Counted from the stretch's first letter, positions 26,494 to 35,406 are shown. The stretch is 64,000 nt of DNA from Veillonella rodentium (GCF_900187285.1 NZ_LT906470.1:293501-357500), one strand, 5' to 3'. The notes: generated by a model from the sequence alone, not told the origin. A program made the numbers and translations.

Positions 26494-27885
26494 ATGATGG
26501 CAGCAAAACAGCTTTCACAGGCGGCACAATGGGATCATGAATTCGTATGGCATCCGTTTACGCAGATGCAGGACTGGCTCGCACAGAAACCGGTAGTAAT
26601 CGAGCGTGGTGAGGGGATATATCTCATCGATGAGAACGGCAAGAAATATTATGACGGCGTGTCGTCCTTGTGGGTTAATATTCACGGACATAATCACCCC
26701 GTGTTGAATCAGGCTTTGAAAGACCAGGCGGATAAAATCGCTCACAGTACATTGTTGGGTCTTGTGAGCCCTCCGTCGGCACAGTTGTGTAAGGAATTGG
26801 TGGAACTGGCGCCGGAAGGACTCGATAAAGTATTTTTATCCGATGACGGCAGTACGGCCATAGAAATTGCCATCAAGATGGCCTATCAGTATCGTCAACA
26901 GGTCGGGCAAACTAAAAAGACAAAATTTATATCCCTTAACGCGGGTTATCACGGTGATACACTGGGAACCGTATCCGTCGGCGGCATTCAGCTATTCCAT
27001 GAAGTGTTCCATAATTTATTATTTAAGCCGATTACTTTGCCAAGTCCCGGTGTGTATCGGGATGTAGCGGAACGGGAGCAGGCTTTTGAAGAGTCTCTGG
27101 CGGAATTGGAGCGCATCCTGGACCGTGAAGGTGATGAAATTACAGCCCTTGTGATGGAACCGTTAGTACAGGCGGCTGCGGGTATGCTCGTCATGCCGAA
27201 AGGGTATTTGAAACGGGTTCGTGAGCTCACTAAAGCTCATGATGTATTCCTTATCGTTGACGAAGTGGCTACGGGCTTCGGTCGTACCGGCACATTCTTC
27301 GCCTGTGAGCAGGAGGATGTGGCACCGGATTTCATGACATTGTCGAAGGGCATCACGGGCGGTTATATGCCGTTGGCGGCGACGCTCACCACGAAACAGG
27401 TTTTTGACGGATTCCTCGGCACCTTTGAGGAACGAAAAACCTTCTATCACGGTCACTCCTACACGGGGAATGCGTTAGCCTGCGCCGTAGCGTTGGCTTC
27501 GTTGCAAGTGTTCAGAGATGAACATATCATGGAACAGTTGCCGGCTAAGATTGAAGCTTTCACAAAGGCATTGAAACCGATCGAATCCCTCGAACATGTA
27601 AAAGAAGTGCGCCAACGAGGCCTCATCGTGGGGATTGAGTTGGAAAAGGATGTGAAAACGCACGAAGCATATCGTCCGAATGATGCGGTCGGCGCGAAGG
27701 TTGCCGTATTGGCCCGTGAACAGGGCCTTATCTGTCGTCCGATCGGGGATGTGGTGATTCTGATGCCTCCGTTGGCCTCCACCGTTGAACAGCTTGAAGA
27801 TATGGTACGCATTGTCGGTGAAAGCATTCGCCGTGCCACTGAAGAGGAAGGCGTATTAGAAGACATGAAGCCGATTATTTTATAA
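26494..27885 (+). CDS. bioA: Adenosylmethionine-8-amino-7-oxononanoate aminotransferase
   Basis: A 463-residue class III PLP aminotransferase that uses S-adenosylmethionine as amino donor to make 7,8-diaminopelargonate, the substrate of BioD. The N-terminal FVWHPFTQMQDW (substrate-binding Trp/Tyr region), SDDGSTAIEIAIKMAYQY, the VDEVATGFGRTG PLP-Asp region and the PLP-Lys in TLSKGITGGYMPL are clear, followed by HGHSYTGNALACA. ATG 26494 and ATG 26497 are adjacent; GAGGTG spacing slightly favours the second. It is probably co-transcribed with bioD. The 134-base gap has no convincing terminator. Confidence 0.95.
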   Translation: MMAAKQLSQAAQWDHEFVWHPFTQMQDWLAQKPVVIERGEGIYLIDENGKKYYDGVSSLWVNIHGHNHPVLNQALKDQADKIAHSTLLGLVSPPSAQLCKELVELAPEGLDKVFLSDDGSTAIEIAIKMAYQYRQQVGQTKKTKFISLNAGYHGDTLGTVSVGGIQLFHEVFHNLLFKPITLPSPGVYRDVAEREQAFEESLAELERILDREGDEITALVMEPLVQAAAGMLVMPKGYLKRVRELTKAHDVFLIVDEVATGFGRTGTFFACEQEDVAPDFMTLSKGITGGYMPLAATLTTKQVFDGFLGTFEERKTFYHGHSYTGNALACAVALASLQVFRDEHIMEQLPAKIEAFTKALKPIESLEHVKEVRQRGLIVGIELEKDVKTHEAYRPNDAVGAKVAVLAREQGLICRPIGDVVILMPPLASTVEQLEDMVRIVGESIRRATEEEGVLEDMKPIIL

Positions 27886-27907
27886 AGGTTACAGCATATA
27901 ATAAACG

Positions 27908-27969
27908 AGAGCCGCACTTATCGATATATTGCTCCGTATGGGCAAACGATACGTGCGGCTCTTATTTTT
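27908..27969 (+). terminator. Terminator after bioA
   Basis: AGAGCCGCAC (27908-27917) pairs with GTGCGGCTCT (27953-27962), followed by TATTTTTA. Confidence 0.8.
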
Positions 27970-28073
27970 ATGGGGGTATATTGAAACTTAAAAACTATAT
28001 TCTATACAATGCTGTTTCACTATGATAATTAAGTATACTTATGATACTATATATGTATAAAGGAGGTCATCGT

Positions 28074-29414
28074 ATGGACATTTATGTAATTATGCAGATT
28101 ATTATTTTGTTTGGGGCCATCTTCCTCGGTGTACGACTCGGCGGTATGGGTATCGGTTACGCCGGCGGGCTGGGGGTAGTCCTTTTGAGTCTCGGGATGG
28201 GGATGTTCCCGGGGCAAATTCCATGGGACGTAATCCTTATAATCATGTCTGCTATTGCAGCGATTTGTGCATTACAACTCGCCGGCGGCCTTGATTATCT
28301 GGTGCGTATTGCGGAAGGTATTTTGCGGAAAAATCCGAAGCATATCAACTATCTTGCTCCGACCGTAACGTACTTTCTTACGATTTTGGCAGGTACCGGA
28401 CATACGGCATTCTCCATGATTCCCGTTATCGTGGAGGTGGCGAAGAGTGAGAATATTAAACCTTCCGTTCCGTTGTCGATTGCCGTGGTGGCAAGTCAAA
28501 TCGGTATCACTGCGAGCCCTGTATCAGCGGCGGTCGTGGCTATGAGCGGATTCCTTGAACCGTTTGGCGTGAATTATCCGACACTGCTCGCCATCTGTAT
28601 CTCCACAACTTTTGTGGGCGTTATGATTACGGCGTTTATCATGTCTACATTTGCGAATAATGATTTATCTTCTGATCCGGTTTACCGGGAACGATTGGCG
28701 GCGGGCCATGTGGCGCCACCTCGTGAAAAGAGTGTTGATTTCCACTTAAAACCGGGGGCAAAGACGTCTGTTTTGATTTTCTTAATCGGCATTATCTGTA
28801 TCGTATTTTATGCGACGGCTATTTCTAAAAATATCGGTATCATCAAGCCTGTTATCTTCGGTCGGAATGATGCTATCGTAGGCTTTATGATGATTATCGC
28901 GGCAGCGATTACATTCTTCTGTAAACTTGATACGGCGGATCTTGTTAATACAAGCACGTTCAAATCCGGCTTATCCGCCTGTGTCTGCGTATTGGGCGTT
29001 GCATGGCTCGGGGATACCTTTGTAAAAGGACATATCCCTGAGATTAAAGCTCTTGCGTCCAGCCTTGTAACGGCGTATCCGTTCCTGTTGGCGGTGGCAT
29101 TCTTCTTTGCCAGCACATTACTCTATAGCCAGGCGGCTACGACGCAGGCTTTGGTGCCGGCCGTAATCCTGGCGTTGGGTATTACACCGGAACATACGGA
29201 ATCGGTGTACATCATTATCGCATCCTTTGCGGCCGTATCGGCGCTCTTTGTACTGCCGACATATCCGACACTGTTAGGGGCTGTACAGATGGATGATACG
29301 GGATCCACACGGATCGGTAATCTCGTATTCAACCATCCGTTCTTCATTCCGGGCGTACTTGCCATCGCTATCTCCGTGGCACTCGGATTTCTTGTGGCTC
29401 CGTTGATGTTGTGA
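28074..29414 (+). CDS. Anaerobic C4-dicarboxylate transporter, DcuA/DcuB family
   Basis: A 446-residue inner membrane carrier with about 12 hydrophobic segments, expected to exchange fumarate, malate or aspartate for succinate under anaerobic conditions. Family blocks are visible: GGLDYLVRIAEGILRKNPKHINYLAPTVTYF, LAGTGHTAFSMIPVI, and SQIGITASPVSAAVVAM. ATG 28074 is preceded by AAAGGAGG; earlier in-frame starts (28041) lack one. It is a single-gene unit between two terminators. DcuA and DcuB cannot be separated here by sequence. It fits a lactate/dicarboxylate-fermenting anaerobe. Confidence 0.9.
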   Translation: MDIYVIMQIIILFGAIFLGVRLGGMGIGYAGGLGVVLLSLGMGMFPGQIPWDVILIIMSAIAAICALQLAGGLDYLVRIAEGILRKNPKHINYLAPTVTYFLTILAGTGHTAFSMIPVIVEVAKSENIKPSVPLSIAVVASQIGITASPVSAAVVAMSGFLEPFGVNYPTLLAICISTTFVGVMITAFIMSTFANNDLSSDPVYRERLAAGHVAPPREKSVDFHLKPGAKTSVLIFLIGIICIVFYATAISKNIGIIKPVIFGRNDAIVGFMMIIAAAITFFCKLDTADLVNTSTFKSGLSACVCVLGVAWLGDTFVKGHIPEIKALASSLVTAYPFLLAVAFFFASTLLYSQAATTQALVPAVILALGITPEHTESVYIIIASFAAVSALFVLPTYPTLLGAVQMDDTGSTRIGNLVFNHPFFIPGVLAIAISVALGFLVAPLML

Positions 29415-29463
29415 TTGGTGAAAGCTGAATACGGTTAAATAGAATATATTATGAAACTATAGA

Positions 29464-29492
29464 GGGCGTAACTATACAGTTACGTCCTTTTT
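29464..29492 (+). terminator. Terminator after the Dcu gene
   Basis: GGGCGTAACT (29464-29473) pairs with AGTTACGTCC (29478-29487), then TTTTT. Confidence 0.85.
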
Positions 29493-29563
29493 GTATATAG
29501 ATATTGCCCTTACCATCCTGTAAGGCTATGCTATATTGTGTTTTTAAGGTATCCAAAGTAAAT

Positions 29564-29604
29564 AAAAATGATGCCCGGCGTTTGATTCTCTGGGCATCAT
29601 TTTT
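29564..29604. terminator. Bidirectional terminator at the Fur-family gene
   Basis: AAAAATGATGCCC (29564-29576) pairs perfectly with GGGCATCATTTTT (29592-29604). It overlaps the stop codon of the minus-strand regulator gene. Confidence 0.85.
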
Positions 29605-30007
29605 ATTTCTTGTTATTGCATTTTTTACATAGACCCGCTATTTCCAGATGGTGTTCTGTCACGGTAAATCCCGCCTCCGTCAGTTCCTGCGGCATTTCCA
29701 CGACGGGGCAGGTATGGAGCGGGATCATGGTACCGCAGCTGGTGCATACCGCATAGTGCCGATGTGTATGAGGTGTGATCTCATAGTACGCCATATCACT
29801 GCCCATGATGGTGGTACGCGTGATGATACCTTTTGTTTCGAGTAATTCCAGGGTACGGTAAATAGTGGACATCCATGTTGTACCTTCGCCGATCCGGTCG
29901 GCGATGTCAACGGCTGTGACGGGTCTCTTTGCTGTTGTTAATATGGACCAGATGGCTTCCCGCTGTCTGGTTTTTTTTATGCCTTCCGGCCATTGTATAT
30001 TCTTCAT
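29603..30007 (-). CDS. Fur-family regulator, probable zinc uptake repressor
   Basis: A 134-residue Fur-family repressor with an N-terminal winged helix (TRQREAIWSILTTAKRPVTAVDIADRI ... STIYRTLELLETKGII) and a C-terminal metal-binding domain with His residues in YEITPHTHRHYAVCTSCG and two structural-zinc Cys pairs, CTSCG and CKKC. Length is normal. It lies just downstream of znuCB on the same strand and faces no iron genes, so Zur is the favoured assignment, but Fur, Mur and PerR cannot be excluded on sequence alone. The 133-base gap to znuB suggests a separate transcript. ATG 30007. Confidence 0.82.
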   Translation of the reverse strand: MKNIQWPEGIKKTRQREAIWSILTTAKRPVTAVDIADRIGEGTTWMSTIYRTLELLETKGIITRTTIMGSDMAYYEITPHTHRHYAVCTSCGTMIPLHTCPVVEMPQELTEAGFTVTEHHLEIAGLCKKCNNKK

Positions 30008-30140
30008 AAAATTTCCCCGTTCCCGTTACTATACGTATTTTTTATGAAAGCTGCTCTTTATTTCTCAGTATAGTCTTTGAAATTAAACCTGATTTTCGGC
30101 GGTAATACTTTCATAATTGGAAATATATAAACTGTCGCGA

Positions 30141-30959
30141 TTATTTGCTGAACTGTAAACGCCTCATAACTGCACGGATATTCTTGATGACCAGTACTAT
30201 TAATAAGATACCTACTGATGTGAGGGATACGAAGCCGCCCGGTGCTACATTGAGGTAGTAGGAGCCGAAGAGGCCGATAATCATGGCGAGTAAACTGAAT
30301 CCGACGGAGCAGAGGAGTGTTACTCTGAATCCTTTTTCCAGTTGCAGAGCGGATGCTACGGGAAGGGCAATCATGGCACTTAGTACGAGGACCCCGACGA
30401 TTTTTATGGAAATGGATACGGCGGCCGCCATGAGGATGGCGAAGATATAGTTGATGAGATCAACCTTTACGCCCGCTATGCGAGCCGCTTCCTCATCGTA
30501 CGCAATGTAGAGGAGGGAGTTATACAAGAAGTATAGGGTGAGTACCGATAAAACCGTGAGTGCTCCGATGCTGATCATGTCCGTCGTATTGACGGTGAGG
30601 ATACTGCCGAAGAAGAATACATTGGCGTTTGCTTTCAACAGCCCTGAACTGATTAAGGTGATGGCGGTACCGATGCTGAGGGATAGAATAATGGTGAGGA
30701 TGAGGTCGAGATGGTGTGCGAAATATTTTCGCAAGAACTCGATGAGTGCGCCACAGATGGCGGTGAAGATGAAGGCCCCCAGAATGGGATTGGTGTTCGT
30801 CAACAGACCGAGCGTTATCCCCGCGAGGGATGCGTGACTCATGGTGTCGCCGATCATGCTGGAGCGGCGCAGTACCATAAAGATGCCGATACACGGGCAA
30901 AGCAGAGAGATGCAGAGGGCCACGAAGAAGGCGTTCTGCATAAATGAATAATTAAACAT
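30141..30959 (-). CDS. znuB: Zinc/manganese ABC transporter permease
   Basis: A 272-residue ABC-3 family permease with about eight membrane segments, forming the channel for zinc (or manganese) import with ZnuC and ZnuA. The N-terminal FFVALCISLLCPCIGIFMVLRRSSMIGDTMSHASLAGI with its conserved GDTMSHASLAG loop and the DEEAARIAGV cytoplasmic loop are typical. It overlaps znuC by 8 bases, so translation is coupled. The ATPase gene lies upstream on the same strand and the binding protein diverges from the shared promoter region. Confidence 0.9.
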   Translation of the reverse strand: MFNYSFMQNAFFVALCISLLCPCIGIFMVLRRSSMIGDTMSHASLAGITLGLLTNTNPILGAFIFTAICGALIEFLRKYFAHHLDLILTIILSLSIGTAITLISSGLLKANANVFFFGSILTVNTTDMISIGALTVLSVLTLYFLYNSLLYIAYDEEAARIAGVKVDLINYIFAILMAAAVSISIKIVGVLVLSAMIALPVASALQLEKGFRVTLLCSVGFSLLAMIIGLFGSYYLNVAPGGFVSLTSVGILLIVLVIKNIRAVMRRLQFSK

Positions 30960-31782
30960 GGCGCACCTCCTCGGTTGTCATATTTGATAATGTATCAGTC
31001 TGTACATCTGATGGTGGATTTAATGTTTCGTTACACATCGGAGTTGTATTATCTACGCCTATTGTATCGCTGATCTTTCTGATATCCGTGAAACAGGAGC
31101 AGTCCATGTGCGCTACAGGATTACGTCCTGAACTGTGCATGATTTCGTTGGCATACTGTTCCGGGGAGCAGAGATGTCCCTGTCCGTTTGCAATATGATA
31201 AATATTCGTGGAGTTCGCAAGGGCCATTTCCAAATTGTGTTCTACGGAAATAATTGTAATATGATGCTTCTGGTTTAGCTCGCGCAGGAGTGCGTAAATG
31301 CCCTCCTGACTTTTACGGTCGATACCTGTAGACGGTTCGTCGAGAATGATGAGATCCGGATGACCGATGAGGGCGCGGGCTATGGAGATTCGCTGTGCCT
31401 GACCGCCGGACAGCTTGCTGATGAGACGGTCCTTAAAGTCTGTCATGCCGGTTAAAGATAGAACGCGATTTGCTTCGTTTTTATCTTTAATCTTTAATAA
31501 TTTACGATAGGAGTCGAGGATTTCTCTTACCGTAATGGGAAAGCCGGCGTGGGAAAAATCATTCTTTTGAGATACATAACGGATGTTGTTTGTACTCCGT
31601 CTGATACTGCCTTTTACAGGTGTCAGAAAGCCCAGGATAAGGCGAAGCAAGGTACTTTTACCGGAACCGTTGTCACCGACGATGGATATATAATCACCAT
31701 TATGAATATGTAGATTAAGGTCGTTCAACACGTATGGCGGTTGACCCTGATAGGAAAAATAAAGGTGTTTAATTGATAACAT
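30952..31782 (-). CDS. znuC: Zinc/manganese ABC transporter ATPase with Cys-containing tail
   Basis: A 276-residue ATPase with Walker A GDNGSGKST (about 37-45), signature LSGGQAQRISIARAL, Walker B LIILDEPSTGID and the H-loop in TIISVEHNLEMAL. The core ends near residue 205. About 60 further residues carry several Cys and His (HMDCSCFTD) and are absent from short ZnuC proteins, so they may sense metal or merely be linker. ATG 31782 has a weak AAAGTGG upstream on the minus strand. It pairs with znuB (8-base overlap) and diverges from znuA across 148 bases. Confidence 0.9.
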   Translation of the reverse strand: MLSIKHLYFSYQGQPPYVLNDLNLHIHNGDYISIVGDNGSGKSTLLRLILGFLTPVKGSIRRSTNNIRYVSQKNDFSHAGFPITVREILDSYRKLLKIKDKNEANRVLSLTGMTDFKDRLISKLSGGQAQRISIARALIGHPDLIILDEPSTGIDRKSQEGIYALLRELNQKHHITIISVEHNLEMALANSTNIYHIANGQGHLCSPEQYANEIMHSSGRNPVAHMDCSCFTDIRKISDTIGVDNTTPMCNETLNPPSDVQTDTLSNMTTEEVRHV

Positions 31783-31801
31783 ATGAAAACCACTTTTCTG
31801 A

Positions 31802-31829
31802 TTGACAAAATTTTTGGTACGTTTATACT
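31802..31829 (+). promoter_or_regulatory. znuA promoter
   Basis: TTGACA (31802-31807), a 16-base spacer and TATACT (31824-31829). The predicted start is near 31836, just before the GCAACTG repeats. Confidence 0.75.
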
Positions 31830-31846
31830 ATAACTATATTACAAAT

Positions 31847-31864
31847 GCAACTGAGTCGCAACTG
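31847..31864. promoter_or_regulatory. Tandem GCAACTG repeat, candidate metal-regulator operator
   Basis: GCAACTG occurs at 31847-31853 and 31858-31864, with an 11-base period (one helical turn), between the divergent znuC and znuA genes and downstream of the znuA promoter. It does not match a Zur box I know. Confidence 0.4.
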
Positions 31865-31930
31865 CAACAAAGAAGATGTGTCATATTAATTGTGTGCGAA
31901 GGCGATCAGTATTAAAAAAGGAGGACTACT

Positions 31931-32836
31931 ATGGTCAGGAAATTGGTGTTGTTAGTCATTGGTATATTGATGACTGCTGTATTTGCGGGATGCGGTAATG
32001 ATGCTCCGAAAGAACAGGCAAATAAGAAAGTCCAAGTGGTAACAAGTTTTAATGCGATGGCGGAATTTGCGAAGGCCATCGGTGGTGATAAGGTGGAAGT
32101 ATCCACGATTATTCCGGACGGCACGGAACCTCATGATTTTGAATTGAAACCGGAAAACATGAAACAGCTATCCTCGGCACAGTTATTCGTGTATAACGGC
32201 CTCGGAATGGAACCTTGGGATGAACAGGCCATTGCGGCGGCTAAAAATGATAAACTCGTGTCTGTGAAAGCATCCGACGGTGTAGAGACTATTAAAAATA
32301 CAGATCCGGAGGAAATCAAAGAACATGGAGCAGAAGACCCTCATGCATGGTTGTCTTTGAAGAATGCTAAGATCGAAGTGAAAAATATTAAAGACGCCCT
32401 TGTAAAAGCGGATCCGGCGAATAAAGACTATTATGAAAAGAACTATACCGATTATGTAGCGAAATTGGATGCTATGATTAAAAAGTATGAAGACCAATTC
32501 GCCAAAGCACCTCATAAAAACTTTGTAACTGGTCATGCGGCCTTTGCTTATCTCTGCCGTGATTTCGGGTTGGAACAGAACAGTGTGGAAGATGTATTTG
32601 CCGAAGGTGAACCGAATGCGGCGCAGTTGGCAAAACTCATCGAATACTGCAAAGATAATCATATCACAACTATTTTTGCAGAGGAAATGGCAAGCCCTGA
32701 TGTGTCTAAAACATTAGCACAGGAAGTAGGGGCTAAAGTCGAAACGATTTATACAATCGAAAGTAATGAAGATAATAAATCCTATCTTGATCGAATGGAT
32801 GAAAACCTAACAAAAATTGTTGCATCATTGCAATAA
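31931..32836 (+). CDS. znuA: Zinc-binding lipoprotein of the Znu transporter
   Basis: A 301-residue cluster-9 solute-binding lipoprotein. The signal peptide ends in a lipobox AVFAGC (Cys at about residue 20). Candidate metal ligands are His in PDGTEPHDFEL, His in EDPHAWLSL, His in VTGHAAFAYL and the acidic residue in TIFAEEMASPDV. The His-rich loop common in zinc-specific ZnuA proteins is missing, so a manganese preference cannot be excluded; the Fur/Zur-like gene nearby favours zinc. ATG 31931 follows AAAGGAGG. It is transcribed divergently from znuCB and ends at a strong terminator. Confidence 0.9.
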   Translation: MVRKLVLLVIGILMTAVFAGCGNDAPKEQANKKVQVVTSFNAMAEFAKAIGGDKVEVSTIIPDGTEPHDFELKPENMKQLSSAQLFVYNGLGMEPWDEQAIAAAKNDKLVSVKASDGVETIKNTDPEEIKEHGAEDPHAWLSLKNAKIEVKNIKDALVKADPANKDYYEKNYTDYVAKLDAMIKKYEDQFAKAPHKNFVTGHAAFAYLCRDFGLEQNSVEDVFAEGEPNAAQLAKLIEYCKDNHITTIFAEEMASPDVSKTLAQEVGAKVETIYTIESNEDNKSYLDRMDENLTKIVASLQ

Positions 32837-32845
32837 CATAATTAT

Positions 32846-32876
32846 AAAACTGGCGACCTCGGGTCGCCGGTTTTAT
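32846..32876. terminator. Terminator after znuA
   Basis: AAAACTGGCGACC (32846-32858) pairs with GGTCGCCGGTTTT (32862-32874), with T-rich sequence after. Confidence 0.9.
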
Positions 32877-33048
32877 TTGGTTTGAGAGATAAATAAGTGG
32901 TGCGGAGCAGACAAAACCCAAGTTCAGTATATATTTTTATTAATATGCTAATATCCTTTGGTTACATGTGAATATTTAGTATCTAATTCATAAAAAAATA
33001 TGATATAATGAGCCCGATATAGTTCGGTTCTAGTTTTTGGGAGGGAAA

Positions 33049-33708
33049 ATGGAAACAAAATGGTATTCAGATATTTGGGCTCTTGTAATTGCTCCGTTTA
33101 AACGAGGGATTCCTCAGATTGTAGAACAAGGGTCCTGTCATAAGGGCTTTATTGCCACATTGATGACTTTTTTGCTGTATATTTTCTGCAGTCAGATAAT
33201 CCCTTTGATCTGCGATGCTTTCTTAGGCGTTCCATTAGGCGAGGTGGGGTCGGAGCTTGGTACGGTAGTAGGACAAGGTTTATTTTCAATTACTCTCGGT
33301 ATAGTGCTTCTTTACTTTATTCTAGCACTTTACTCGGTTATATTTTCCTGGATTGCCGGTAAATTTAAGATAGAGACAACCTATGAAACTGTATTGACGG
33401 TTTGCTGGTATGAGATGGCATATGGACAGATTTTTAAGAGTATTCTGGCTATATGGCAGACGATATTTCTGTTATTTTGCATAGTGTTAAACCTTTCAAA
33501 TTATGTACGTTATATTGGTCTGGTGGTTTTTGTCTATTCATCATATGCCGTAATACTTTGGTGTTTCTGGGTTAGTGTATCGTTGTTGAGCCGTCAGATT
33601 AATATCTCCCGATTAACTGCGCTCGGTATTGCCATATTATCATTTCTGATACTTGCTGCGATTATATGGGGGGCAGGGTTCCTGCTTTTAAAGGGGCTAC
33701 ATGCGTAA
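33049..33708 (+). CDS. Uncharacterised multi-pass membrane protein (first of three)
   Basis: A 219-residue protein with a short cytoplasmic N-terminus (WYSDIWALVIAPFKRGIPQIVEQG) and five hydrophobic segments. The layout loosely resembles Yip1-domain proteins (amphipathic start followed by five helices), but no diagnostic motif is seen. The start is ATG 33049 with GGGAGG at about 33039-33044; TTG 33037 lies before that site. It is separated from the next two membrane genes by two hairpins. The third protein has a similar start (SFWNIVDGGTFRKALINLVAS), suggesting distant paralogy. Confidence 0.7.
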   Translation: METKWYSDIWALVIAPFKRGIPQIVEQGSCHKGFIATLMTFLLYIFCSQIIPLICDAFLGVPLGEVGSELGTVVGQGLFSITLGIVLLYFILALYSVIFSWIAGKFKIETTYETVLTVCWYEMAYGQIFKSILAIWQTIFLLFCIVLNLSNYVRYIGLVVFVYSSYAVILWCFWVSVSLLSRQINISRLTALGIAILSFLILAAIIWGAGFLLLKGLHA

Positions 33709-33783
33709 TTTTGTAGTGAAATTAGATCAGTGATAAATCATATTATCATAGTCAGTATTAATAGTAAAAATATATAGACTTAT

Positions 33784-33814
33784 AAAAGCAAGGTATATTG
33801 TATGCCTTGCTTTT
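33784..33814 (+). terminator. Terminator after the first membrane protein gene
   Basis: AAAAGCAAGG (33784-33793) pairs with CCTTGCTTTT (33805-33814). Confidence 0.75.
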
Positions 33815-33906
33815 GTGCTATAATGAGTATGAAATAAAATAGAATTTTTTAAATATATTTTATATTTATAGATATATTTAAAACTATTGATTATAGCAAG
33901 TTATTT

Positions 33907-33937
33907 ATGCCTATGTTTCATGTACATAGGCATTTTA
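33907..33937 (+). terminator. Second hairpin before 33967
   Basis: ATGCCTATGT (33907-33916) pairs with ACATAGGCAT (33924-33933), then TTTATT. It lies about 30 bases before the next gene, so it may be a leader hairpin rather than a terminator. Confidence 0.55.
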
Positions 33938-33966
33938 TTGAGTGTTTGTGAAAGGTGGTGAAACAT

Positions 33967-34647
33967 ATGTTGGCCGGTCTTACAGAATTTGCGTATCGCC
34001 TATTGAGCCCTATTGAAGATAAGAATGCTCGTATATATCGTTACGATACAGTTTATGGGCAACTCGCCGCTATGCTGGTGTTGGCACTCATATGTTATCA
34101 ATTTACCATTGTAGGGGATAGCGTTTATATGGAGGCCATTCGATCGTTTATACGCAATTCCACTATATTCTTGAAATTACAAATCATTCCTTTACCGCTA
34201 TTGTCTCATCATGATTTAGGATGTTTTGTAAATCGACTATGTTCACAACAGGATTTCTGGAACCTTTCACATCTGTTATGGGTGGTTGTGAAAGCTCTTA
34301 TCATGTCTATTGTGGTAGGCGGGTATGCACTTGCCAGGGAACGGACCTTCTATGTGCGGACTGTTGTTACCGGGGTACTTCACATCATGGCTGTCAGTCA
34401 ACTGGTGATAGCTTTGATCACATTAACATTGGGCGTCTTGTTGGTCCTTGCCACATTGCCGATAGGGGTGCAAATTATTATGGGGATAAGCTTGGTGAGC
34501 TTATGTGTGTTGAGTCTGATGCTGTTGTTCAATGTCGTGGGACGTATTATCGGTGCCTGTGTCAGCGGTTCCGTCTTTGAAGGTGTGGCTGTTATGGTTG
34601 GGGCTGCGATTATCTGTAGTATTTTTGAAGGTATATATACATTATGA
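33967..34647 (+). CDS. Uncharacterised multi-pass membrane protein (second of three)
   Basis: A 226-residue protein with five to six hydrophobic segments and a short N-terminal tail containing SPIEDKNARIYRYDTVYGQ. No recognised motif. ATG 33967 is chosen because AGGTGGTG at 33951-33958 is correctly placed; an in-frame GTG at 33955 lies within that Shine-Dalgarno. Its stop overlaps the next gene (ATGA), so the two are translated together and likely work together. Confidence 0.7.
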   Translation: MLAGLTEFAYRLLSPIEDKNARIYRYDTVYGQLAAMLVLALICYQFTIVGDSVYMEAIRSFIRNSTIFLKLQIIPLPLLSHHDLGCFVNRLCSQQDFWNLSHLLWVVVKALIMSIVVGGYALARERTFYVRTVVTGVLHIMAVSQLVIALITLTLGVLLVLATLPIGVQIIMGISLVSLCVLSLMLLFNVVGRIIGACVSGSVFEGVAVMVGAAIICSIFEGIYTL

Positions 34648-35273
34648 GCTGGTATAAAGAAATATTACACCTCTTTACAAAATTAAGTGACAGATCATTT
34701 TGGAATATTGTTGACGGCGGAACCTTTAGAAAGGCTCTGATCAACTTGGTGGCTTCCACCATCATTTTATATTTGGTTACCTATCTTTCACCATTTGTAG
34801 TGGCAGACGTAATTTCCGTTACGGGCGTTAAATTTCTGAAAGGATTGCCTCAATTTGATGGGATTACTGCATTAGCAAGTGTTTCTTTTCTCGTGGTTCA
34901 AGTCGTATTGGGCGGATGTATCTTATGGCGTTTATTGGACCTTGTCGGTGGCCGAGGCTCTTATAAAGGGGTTGTACAGAATTACATATATGGCCTGTCC
35001 TATATGAACGCGTTACGCACGTTAATCATAGTTTTAATTCATTTGATAGGGGTTGTCTTATATACTCTGTCGTGGAGACGATACATAGTTGATGTAGCGT
35101 ATTTTATCACGACCTTCAGTCAGTATTATGCCGTATTTATCGCTGCGCAAATCATGCGTCGTTATGTAAACTTAGGAATTGCCAAGACCTTTTTGGTTAT
35201 GTTTATCGTAACGGCACTGTCCATTTCGGTGCTCCAACATTGGAATCAATGGCTTCATACCGTATTGAAATAA
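34644..35273 (+). CDS. Uncharacterised multi-pass membrane protein (third of three)
   Basis: A 209-residue protein with about five hydrophobic segments; the N-terminus WYKEILHLFTKLSDRSFWNIVDGG is cytoplasmic and amphipathic. The arrangement again resembles Yip1-like membrane proteins without a firm match. ATG 34644 overlaps the preceding stop. It is the last gene before the tRNA, whose promoter starts immediately after its stop codon. Confidence 0.7.
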   Translation: MSWYKEILHLFTKLSDRSFWNIVDGGTFRKALINLVASTIILYLVTYLSPFVVADVISVTGVKFLKGLPQFDGITALASVSFLVVQVVLGGCILWRLLDLVGGRGSYKGVVQNYIYGLSYMNALRTLIIVLIHLIGVVLYTLSWRRYIVDVAYFITTFSQYYAVFIAAQIMRRYVNLGIAKTFLVMFIVTALSISVLQHWNQWLHTVLK

Positions 35274-35279
35274 TATAAA

Positions 35280-35308
35280 TTGACAATACCTGTATATAGA
35301 TGTACTAT
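35280..35308 (+). promoter_or_regulatory. tRNA promoter
   Basis: TTGACA (35280-35285), a 17-base spacer ending in TG, and TACTAT (35303-35308), 15 bases before the tRNA. Confidence 0.75.
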
Positions 35309-35322
35309 AAATCTATACATAT

Positions 35323-35398
35323 GCTGGTATAGCTCAGTTGGTAGAGCGGCTCATTCGTAATGAGTAGGTCGTAGGTTCGAATCCTATTATCAGCTCCA
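35323..35398 (+). tRNA. tRNA-Thr (anticodon CGT)
   Basis: A 76-base cloverleaf: acceptor stem GCTGGTA/TATCAGC, D arm GCTC-AGTTGGTA-GAGC, anticodon stem GCTCA/TGAGT with loop TTCGTAA (anticodon CGT reading ACG), T arm GTAGG-TTCGAAT-CCTAT, and encoded CCA end. All stems pair, with a few G-U pairs. Confidence 0.95.
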
Positions 35399-35406
35399 AC
35401 TAAAAT

